A stretch of 25,319 nucleotides of DNA from Zancudomyces culisetae (lineage: Eukaryota > Kickxellomycota > Harpellomycetes > Harpellales > Legeriomycetaceae), in contig LSSK01000826.1 of assembly GCA_001969505.1 (NCBI GenBank), positions 1 through 25,319 on the forward strand. The letters are read 5' to 3'. The notes under the pieces were generated by a model. The model saw nothing but the letters and a program-made list of their open reading frames with translations, was not told the origin of the DNA and did not search any database. Below are positions 1-7,445 of this stretch, in pieces. Position 1 is the first letter of the stretch; each line of letters begins with the position of its first letter. The translations under genes and the position numbers were made by a program.

Positions 1-114
1 ACCCTGCAAGCCTCAGCTGTATTTAATATCAATTTTCCTGCATCTAGCTTTACTAATACTATTGAAAATCACAACAAGGCGACTGAAATATTTACTCCGT
101 ACAGCCAAATCTAA
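1..114 (+). CDS. Possible 3' end of an upstream gene (partial)
   Basis: Reading from base 1 in frame 1, 37 codons stay open and end at TAA (112-114). The predicted tail is Ser/Thr/Asn-rich and ends in TPYSQI. The stretch is richer in C and G than the roughly 280 AT-rich bases that follow, as expected if coding ends here. An open run of this length could arise by chance in such AT-rich DNA, and no family is recognisable, so this is a tentative call. The start lies outside the window. Confidence 0.35.
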   Translation, partial: TLQASAVFNINFPASSFTNTIENHNKATEIFTPYSQI

Positions 115-397
115 AGTATGAATTAACCTTGACTTTTATACTCCAATACACAAGCCCTACCCAAAATCACTCTATAATCGTTATTATCGACTTACTACGG
201 AGATTTATAGATATTTTTAAAACTTTTGTTTTTAATCCATCTTTCTCTTTAATGCTTATAGAATTATCCAGTAAAGTTTATAACTTGTTGATACATTGTA
301 ACATTTAATATCTAAACAGCGCTTATACAACTACACTTGTAAATATATCTATTTGTTAAAATATACTATTCGTATATAACTCAAAAATAGTACAAGC

Positions 398-2122
398 ATG
401 GCACCAGGTGATTATACACCAGTTAACAAAATGAATGAGGCTGCGAAGGTGCGAAACGAAAAACGAAGGAGTTCAAGGATGGGAAGTACATTTGTAGACG
501 CAGACTATGTTCCAAATCCATCCTTTAGTAAACGCAAATCTTATGAGCAAAACGAGATAGCCCTAACAGAAACCGAAAACGCATATACTACGGATACTCA
601 ACGAGCACGCGATGCAGCGCATGAAGATCAAGGGTATGACGATATTCTTCACAGCTATGGCTATGGACAAGAAATTAGCCCTGAAAATGTAAACGCTCAA
701 AGTAAACAAAAAAGAGAGAGTGTATATTTACATAAAAAAACACCATCACAATCAACCCGGAACAAAGTTAGCAACATAGACACTCCAATACAGGCTGAAA
801 AAAACCTCGCGAGAAATGCCAATAACTATGAGTATGGAACCTATACAGATGCACCACTCAAAACCAAAGATAGAGAAACAATTGTTACAAGCAAGTACAC
901 AACTCCTCCCAGTGGTGAGAGGACAGGTAGCGTGTACAGTCCTGAACGTACACCTACCAATTTCCATGAATCTGTTGGGAACGTTGTGGATTCAAAAGCA
1001 GAAAGCAAGAAAGCTCTCAAACATCATAGAACATGGTATCAAAAATACATCAGAGGGTGCTACCTCCTTGACTGGTTTCTTTTGTTTCTGCTTGGAATGC
1101 TTGTGCTTGGACTTAGCTACTTGAAACCTTACCATCGGCCATTCTCAATCGAGGATAAATCCATCCAGTATCCGATACGATCGACATTGATGCCTGCATG
1201 GGCACTGGTTCTCCTAACGGTGGTAGCCCCAATTCTCTTTATTCTGGTGTTTTCTCTTTTATATAGGCGCGGTTTAAACAATATTCAGGCGGCACTCCTA
1301 GGATTGGGCGTATCAATTTTATCAGCAATGTTGATTGCAGAAATTGTAAAAGTCTTTGTTGCAAAGCCCCGTCCAAACTTTATAGCTAATTGTGTCATCA
1401 ACGTACCTGAAGTAAACAGGTTTAATGGTTTCACTGGCGATAGTGTATTCAACCCTAACCTTATAAAAAACCCAAACATTGGCATGTTCAACACTGATAT
1501 ATGCGTAAACAAAAACTCCAGTGATGTAAACGATGCGTACAAATCATTCCCATCACAAACTGCGGCCATAGCATTTGCTTCGCTTTTCTATTTAGCACTG
1601 TACTTGGCAGGACACAGTTCGTTGTTCAGAGGCAAAAACCAGCTATACAAATATTTACTTTTTCTCCTACCCATAGTGGCAGCAATAATTATTTCAGTTA
1701 CTGGAGTCAAGGACTACAGTCACTTTTTAAGCGATGTCGTCGGTGGCGCGATACTGGGAATACTGACAGCATATGTTGCATACAGGCTGTTTTACCCACG
1801 GCTCACAAACAGACACAGCAGAGACAGCTATGATATCAGGTTTTCCAAAACGGACCAGACAAACATAAACGGGTATGCCGAAGGCTATGAACAATTCACA
1901 CCAACTTCTCATGGTAACTATACCTCCTATGGCGTAGACAATGGATACGATAGAACACCCATTGATAGGCCGTTTTACAATCGCAGAAGCACAGTCAACG
2001 ACAATTATTTCAAATCCCATCGTACAACGCATGGGGGTGTAAATATACGGCCAGATATCAATTCTCCAAACTATAAATATAGGAATACCTATGCCCACAC
2101 CCACACAGTAGATTTTAATTAG
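398..2122 (+). CDS. PAP2-superfamily lipid phosphatase-like membrane protein, probably catalytically impaired
   Basis: Single-exon gene of 574 aa. Residues 1-215 are polar, probably disordered and cytosolic. Six hydrophobic segments follow (about 221-241, 264-288, 297-318, 386-405, 416-434, 444-464), the layout of lipid phosphate phosphatases such as yeast DPP1/LPP1. The segment after TM1 (PYHRPFSIEDKSIQYP) is typical of that family. Catalytic motif C1 is intact (K318, x6, R325-P326). C2, normally PSGH, reads PSQT at 385-388, so the catalytic His is missing. C3, normally SRx5Hx3D, has Thr435-Gly436 in place of Ser-Arg but keeps His442 and Asp446. Active relatives dephosphorylate phosphatidate and related lipids. 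Losing both the C2 His and the C3 Arg suggests a pseudo-phosphatase, comparable to animal LPPR/PRG proteins. After TM6 a 100-residue Tyr/Asn/Arg-rich tail extends to the stop. The fold is confident; loss of activity is inferred. Confidence 0.9.
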   Translation: MAPGDYTPVNKMNEAAKVRNEKRRSSRMGSTFVDADYVPNPSFSKRKSYEQNEIALTETENAYTTDTQRARDAAHEDQGYDDILHSYGYGQEISPENVNAQSKQKRESVYLHKKTPSQSTRNKVSNIDTPIQAEKNLARNANNYEYGTYTDAPLKTKDRETIVTSKYTTPPSGERTGSVYSPERTPTNFHESVGNVVDSKAESKKALKHHRTWYQKYIRGCYLLDWFLLFLLGMLVLGLSYLKPYHRPFSIEDKSIQYPIRSTLMPAWALVLLTVVAPILFILVFSLLYRRGLNNIQAALLGLGVSILSAMLIAEIVKVFVAKPRPNFIANCVINVPEVNRFNGFTGDSVFNPNLIKNPNIGMFNTDICVNKNSSDVNDAYKSFPSQTAAIAFASLFYLALYLAGHSSLFRGKNQLYKYLLFLLPIVAAIIISVTGVKDYSHFLSDVVGGAILGILTAYVAYRLFYPRLTNRHSRDSYDIRFSKTDQTNINGYAEGYEQFTPTSHGNYTSYGVDNGYDRTPIDRPFYNRRSTVNDNYFKSHRTTHGGVNIRPDINSPNYKYRNTYAHTHTVDFN

Positions 2123-2151
2123 ACTGTACCTTCTTGAGTATTTGGGTGTTG

Positions 2152-2157
2152 TTTATT
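2152..2157 (-). terminator. Candidate poly(A) signal of the 2323-3825 gene
   Basis: AATAAA on the minus strand, about 166 nt beyond the stop of the minus-strand gene and only 30 nt past the stop of the convergent PAP2 gene. If used, the two transcripts overlap tail to tail. The hexamer is common in AT-rich DNA, so usage is inferred from position only. Confidence 0.35.
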
Positions 2158-2250
2158 AATTTATTTTGTTATTTTCTCTAATTTATTTTTATTTTTTTTG
2201 TAAATATAATATATCTCGGATTTTTTAAATGTAAACTCTGGTACAACTGT

Positions 2251-2256
2251 AATAAA
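2251..2256 (+). terminator. Candidate poly(A) signal of the PAP2-like gene
   Basis: AATAAA on the plus strand 129 nt after the PAP2 stop codon, in an AT-rich trailer and before the convergent neighbour's coding end. Position and sequence fit a 3'-end processing signal; usage is inferred. Confidence 0.45.
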
Positions 2257-2322
2257 ATCAATTCAATATACTTGGAAAATATAAAGTACAAAGGGAAACA
2301 TAACCACAAGAAAAGAAAAAGA

Positions 2323-3825
2323 TCAGTTATTGTTGCTAAATAAATAGGAATGTAGTCCTGTCTTACTCCCAGCAGCTCCTGACTTCCTACTTAGCCCAAC
2401 TCTGCGTACACTAGGTTGCATCATACCTGATAATGACCCCGACTGTTTGCCCGCAAGGGTTGGCTTTAAGCCTGTTGAAGGTACTTTACCGACTACTTTG
2501 GTGCCTGAGGTGATGGCATTAGAAGTCACAGTCGACTTTGAGGTTCCAGTTGTCGATTTAAGTGTGAGTGAACTGACAGTTGAGGTTGTGGAAGCTACAG
2601 GTTTGATGGCAGCTGTACTTGTAACTGTAGCCGTGGCCGTGACCGTAGCTTTAGTTGTCCCAAGGGGTATCTTGGGTTTTACTGTAAGTTTAGGCACAGT
2701 TTTGAGGGGTGATTTCGATAAGCTAATGGATAAAGCTGGCTTTTTCGGGGAAACCAATATCTTTTTTAATGGTGATCTGGCCGTTAAAGTATCAGATTTC
2801 GTAGCTTTTGAGACCGTTGGGGTGCTGAGTTTACTTTTCGCCAGCAACGCTGGTTTTGTGGCGGCTTTGGAAACAACATTGCCCTTCTTTTTACCTTTAT
2901 CCGCGCTTGCATGAGCGTCTGGCTTGCTTTTAGCGCCCTTTTTGGGTTTACTACTGCTTTTCCGTTTACCCTTGGTACCGCCACCAAAACTACTGTCGCT
3001 ACTGGCGTATTCATCTATATTCTCTTCGAAATCATCACTCTCAGCCGCTGAGACATTATAGTCGCTGTAATCGGACTCGCCATAATCTGCAATTTCCAAC
3101 TCTGAAAGGTCGCTAGATCCACTGAACGAAGTTGCTGGCATGTTTAGCTTTGTCTTTTGTGAGTCCTTTTCGGATTTTTTACTCGCTTTATCCTGAGAGT
3201 TATTCTCTTTGCCACTTTTTTTTGCCCTGCTCTGTTTGGTTGACCCACCACCTCTAGTTGAGGTCTTGAAATTAGGAATATCGCTTGATTCCCAATCAGA
3301 ACTTGAATCTTCAAGCTTTCGTTTCAGTTCTTTTGCAGCCGAACCGTGATGTGGATCGGGTAAAGCAATTTCAATAAACGGTTCGAGCTTACTCGGTGTG
3401 GATTTTCTCTTTCCAGGGCTATGTTTCGTCTCACCTTCGCTCTGTTCGTCGCTATCGCTATAATAACTCATTTCCAAACTATCAGTGCTGAGAAAATCAG
3501 CATGGTTATTCTTATTTGGAGTCGCTTTCTGCTTTATCCCCTCTTTAGGCGAAGAACCTGTTACATTTACAGGATTTTGCAGACAATATTCACATATATT
3601 CGTCTTGTGTTGGACAGGATCCTCTTCAACTTGTGAGCTAACCTCAAATTTGACCGGCAGTATAATAATATCGTTACATTTAGAACATATTGTCTGTGAA
3701 TTTAAAAAACTGGAGTCCCCCTCAATACCTACACCCTGAGCCGAAACGCTTATTTTTGTCACCCCCTCGTCGCAAGAACTATCTATCGAAATAAATTCGT
3801 CTCCTGTGGTTTTATCTTCCGACAT
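2323..3825 (-). CDS. Ser/Lys-rich protein with two CX2C pairs and a RAD51AP1-like C-terminal motif
   Basis: Single-exon gene of 500 aa with an ATG at 3825. Near the N-terminus two CX2C pairs (C47/C50 and C78/C81) are spaced like a treble-clef or zinc-ribbon site. The middle is low complexity: acidic Ser/Asp patches (about 238-282, rich in SDYSDY and ESDDFEEN) alternate with Lys/Ser blocks such as KGKRKSSSKPKKG, suggesting a nuclear, possibly DNA-binding, disordered protein. Residues 360-470 are Thr/Ser/Val/Lys repeats. The last 30 residues contain SVRRVGLSRK (472-481) and then LHSYL (491-495). The order R-x-GLSR...LH-x resembles the C-terminal RAD51-binding tip of animal RAD51AP1, which also has acidic Ser/Asp and Lys-rich stretches upstream. 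That resemblance comes from memory of the motif, not from an alignment, and the zinc pairs are not a RAD51AP1 feature I know. The coding region is certain; the function is only a hypothesis. It is convergent with the PAP2 gene. Confidence 0.8.
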   Translation of the reverse strand: MSEDKTTGDEFISIDSSCDEGVTKISVSAQGVGIEGDSSFLNSQTICSKCNDIIILPVKFEVSSQVEEDPVQHKTNICEYCLQNPVNVTGSSPKEGIKQKATPNKNNHADFLSTDSLEMSYYSDSDEQSEGETKHSPGKRKSTPSKLEPFIEIALPDPHHGSAAKELKRKLEDSSSDWESSDIPNFKTSTRGGGSTKQSRAKKSGKENNSQDKASKKSEKDSQKTKLNMPATSFSGSSDLSELEIADYGESDYSDYNVSAAESDDFEENIDEYASSDSSFGGGTKGKRKSSSKPKKGAKSKPDAHASADKGKKKGNVVSKAATKPALLAKSKLSTPTVSKATKSDTLTARSPLKKILVSPKKPALSISLSKSPLKTVPKLTVKPKIPLGTTKATVTATATVTSTAAIKPVASTTSTVSSLTLKSTTGTSKSTVTSNAITSGTKVVGKVPSTGLKPTLAGKQSGSLSGMMQPSVRRVGLSRKSGAAGSKTGLHSYLFSNNN

Positions 3826-4505
3826 TGCACCAGAAATTGTGGATTAGCAGCTGGATCTAGATCAAAACAGATTTCAAAATACGGCCTCCGTAGGTCCACG
3901 CACTTCTCTTGTGTTTTCGTTCTGTACTTTTGAAATAAAAAGTGGTGGATTCGATTCAATTCAATTACTCGTTAACGCGGACCGAAAAAAGTTCAAATCA
4001 GTTTTACGTAAAAATACGTTATATTCTGTCACCTTTTCCCTCCCTCGAGTTAGATATTCTTATTCTGTCCCAGTCAAAGGTAATTCTACTCTTCCTTTTC
4101 TTTGGAAAAAAAAAGTATGCTGGATTTAGTTTAACTTGCTGAATTTTATTTCAAAGAGAATATTTAATCGCGTCTGCCAACTTTTTTTTTGCGTTTTCCA
4201 GCTCGCATTCCGTTGGCTCAGGGTGGAGGATTCAAATGAAAAACATGATTAATTTTTTCATTTGTTGATGGAAACCAGCCGCATTCCTGGCCCAGTCGCC
4301 AAAACGCATGAAAGCAAATATAAGGCAAGAGATTCAACGGGTTTTGTCGCATTCTCGCAAAGTTTATTTCTTGTAGTTGATCCCACTAGAAATCCACCTT
4401 TCCAAAATTTTACTGGTAACAAAATAGTAAATAACACCAAAAGTGCCATGCTAGAAGTAAATTGGTAAACAAAAGAGAAAGGAATATGAAAAAAATAAAT
4501 CAAAG
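3826..4505. other. Intergenic spacer, 5' side of the Ser/Lys-rich gene and 3' side of the pteridine reductase
   Basis: 680 bp without a credible gene. Short open frames on both strands have no family resemblance or biased composition. The segment next to 3826 should contain the promoter of the minus-strand Ser/Lys-rich gene. The segment next to 4505 is the 3' trailer of the reductase and holds a minus-strand AATAAA at 4363-4368, about 140 nt past its stop, a plausible poly(A) signal. I see no clear TATA element or RNA gene. Confidence 0.6.
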
Positions 4506-5744
4506 CTACAAGAAACTGGTCTTAGAATCTTTGGTTATAACCTGAACAAGACTCCCGCTTTCAAATTCCAATTTGCCTGAACTCCAGTCCAGAATTTTGT
4601 TTGATAGCTCTTCCAACGGTGTCCATGAGGAGAAATCGGCTCCAGGCATTGCTGATCTGTTCATTGGTGTGTCTAGTGTTACCCTAGATTTGGATAAGTA
4701 AATAAAAGTATTAGAGCATGCTATTAGCTTTACAATCAAAAATAAACCCAAAAAATGATTGATATGACGGATTATTTTTTGGTAGTTTTGTCGTTAATTG
4801 GGAGGAAAAAGAAAACAATGTGTGGAACTTAATAGTAGAAAGGCTTGTACATACGGAAGAATAGCCAGAACGTGAGAGTTTTCAGGCAGACCACTGCCAT
4901 CGTTTGCCAGACTCTTGACTAGGTGATGAACGGCCGCTTTTGCCAATCCATACCCTATCATTCCAGGTGTGGCATTCAGTGATGCCTGGGCACCCGTAAA
5001 CAGCAAAAATCCATTCCTAGACGTAGTTAGATATGTTTTAATATAATATTTAATGTCATAAAAAAAAAAAGAAAAACTTCCACCCTTTAGCTTCTTCTAA
5101 GCTTTAAAACATACATGAAAATGTAATAGTAAAAAAAAATGAAAGCAGTGGAACCATATTCTTACTTTTTCAGATATTTTGAAGCAATATTTGCCGAAAT
5201 AACAGAAGAGTAGATCGATTGGTTGATACATGCCTCTGTAGAACTCAGAAAACCTATAAATTTGAATAAAGAAAAGTCTTGTTGTTAATGCTATTCATTT
5301 TACCAACAAAATAGCAAATTAATAGTAAGATGCCACAAAAACACAAGACCTACCCTTATCGCTAGCATTACCACCGGCCCAACCCCCAGCAACGCACAAA
5401 ATAGAATCGACACTGTTAGCTTGTACACCAAGATTGTGCATTTGTTGTGCGACTTCGGCTCCCTGATGTTCCAGATTTTGGTTGGGTTTTACCAAAACAT
5501 TTTCGGTGGCTTCGGAATTGGCCTTGATATCGATGCTGATCACTTTCTAAATGCAGAATAACATTTATTTTTATTATAATATTAATACTAGAAATGTGTT
5601 CATGTTTCAAGAGAATTTCGGATTGTTAAACCGAGTAAAGAGCACAAAATGAAAAAGGGTGGTTCTTACCCATCCACTACTGATAAACTTTTTTACTATA
5701 GATGAGCCTAAGGCTCCACTACCTCCATATACTACTGAAAGCAT
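4506..5744 (-). CDS. QDPR: Dihydropteridine reductase (quinoid), five exons
   Basis: Exons, in transcription order: 5744-5670, 5546-5354, 5253-5166, 5016-4855 and 4683-4506. All join with GT..AG introns (102-171 nt) in consistent phase to give 231 aa; human QDPR has 244. It is a short-chain dehydrogenase that reduces quinonoid dihydrobiopterin to tetrahydrobiopterin with NADH, regenerating the cofactor of aromatic amino acid hydroxylases. The N-terminal [11 protein letters not shown] is the dinucleotide-binding loop. [29 protein letters not shown] (catalytic Tyr141-x3-Lys145) and [11 protein letters not shown] followed by [13 protein letters not shown] closely match the animal enzyme. The enzyme is cytosolic and normally a dimer. 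Tetrahydrobiopterin-dependent phenylalanine hydroxylation has been reported in early-diverging fungi such as Mortierella, so this gene implies such a pathway here. It is one of the best taxonomic clues in the window. The next gene upstream is divergent, 1.7 kb away. Confidence 0.95.
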
Positions 5745-7445
5745 GTTGGTTTGCTATGATATTTTACTCTGGAAAGGAGAGATAAGTGTGTGTATTTATA
5801 TGTTATTTTGAATGAGCTTGGAAAACGAGTGTGGGAAAGCTGGATTTGGTTTCATGTTGCTTTATTAATTTGTAATACGGAGACTTTTTTTGCGAGTAAT
5901 TATTAGCCAACGGGGTGTAGATTTCCAGGAATACTGTATGGAAAATGAAACCTGTTAATTTTGCACAAACTATGAGAAAAAGGACGAAACCAGGAGGTTG
6001 GCGATACATGCACATCTTTAAACCCAGCATGTTGTACCAACTTCCGAACCCATCTTTTTTCCTCTTTTTACCCCCTTTCACCTCTGACAAATAAATAAAA
6101 AACAGATAAAAAGTAAAGGAGGGGGGGTGAGAAAAGTAGACATGAAGTGGCTCTAAATGTGTGGTTTTTATTAATTGTGAAAAAGAGATGCAACTCAAAA
6201 AAAAACGGGTGAAACCGATAAGCCAAAAGGCAATGTAACCTTGGTATCTGTCCTGAATAATTAACAAAGCAACTTTAATTAGGTTGGTAAATGAAACGTG
6301 TCTGTTAAACCAAAATAGAATGCCCTCCCATATGGCTTGGTATACACATACTTTACCAACACAAAGTTTCAGGTCCTCGATGTTTTCCTGTTTACAAATC
6401 CTCTAGTACCTCTTTATCTCTCTATCGATTTTGCTCTGCCATCGTCATTGATACAGTTAGACGAACTGAACTGGGAAATAAAGCGCAGATACCAAATTCA
6501 ATGTCAAAGTAAGGTTGTTATTTTGACTCTTAAACTTGGCCTTTCTACCTTATTAACTCAAGAATCGCGCTTGTGTTGTAACAACTAAACAGAAAGCAAA
6601 TATATGCATATGTATATAAAGCGAGTACACCCCGATGAGCATGGAGCGAAGCAAAAATAAAAAGAGAGAGAAGGGAGAACCGGAGGATAATGTAAAAAGA
6701 AAATCATCATTGCAAGGCCAACCATGCTATATTTTCTATTCTGGACAGAAATTAACCAAAGCAAAATACATAGTACTCTAGCAACGATGGCTATATGAAA
6801 CCGACTGTTTTCCTAAGCCTGTATGTATTTTGTAATATCTGTCGATTTGTTGAATAGAAAAAAAGTGTTTTTTTATTTAATTTGGTGTTAGAGATGCGAT
6901 TTTGAGACTTTTATACTCCCAAAGAATTATTATTGAAATCTGGAGTTGATGAGATTTAGTCGGCACTTGATACTGATTTGCTGAAAAAAAAAATTTTTTT
7001 CCCATTACAATCCAAAATTATTGCAACAAATTCAGGAATATACAATTTCCTTCATCACCTTTCCCTATTACCTTTCCGCTACACTCCCTTGTTCACTCCT
7101 TGATTTTAATTTTCGAGTTCACTTTTCGCGAGAAATGACAGAATTGAAAATGAAAAATCCAACAAGCTTAAAATAAACAATTCATCATTAGCCATCTATT
7201 CGTGGATTTTACTTTTATCTCGCTTAATCTAACACCGAATTTGATGAATTTTAAAAGAACTAAAAATCACAGAAATGAGAAAAAGCTGAAATTAGTGGAA
7301 AAGAGGTAATGAAAGAGGAAATACGAATAAAAAGCAAATAAAAAATAAAAGGTGTAAAACACACTTCAACAACTCTCGAATACTGCAAGGCTAGTTTAAT
7401 TGTAAAAGAGAATAAACGGAGAGGATAGAGAGGAGAGAAACAGAA
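5745..7445. other. Long AT-rich spacer between two divergent genes
   Basis: 1.7 kb separating the 5' ends of the reductase (minus) and the F-box/LRR gene (plus). The longest open frame, a minus-strand run at 5803-6267, is hydrophobic, lacks an early ATG and shows no family features, so I do not call it. Visible elements are TATATAAA at 6613-6620 (plus), an abutting A10/T7 tract around 6984-7001 (AAAAATTTTT-type core), and a purine-rich leader (7410-7445) running into the LRR start codon. A 48-codon ORF at 6635-6781 follows the TATA-like element; see findings. The rest looks like regulatory or neutral DNA. Confidence 0.5.

Noticed and set aside
5803-6267. 154-codon open frame on the minus strand in the long spacer
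   Set aside because: It has no ATG at its start, is hydrophobic with low-complexity stretches, and shows no domain. The DNA has the AT-rich, run-filled composition of the surrounding spacer.
6337-6588. 83-codon open frame on the plus strand
   Set aside because: No recognisable motif, no plausible splice partners, and composition like the neighbouring non-coding DNA.
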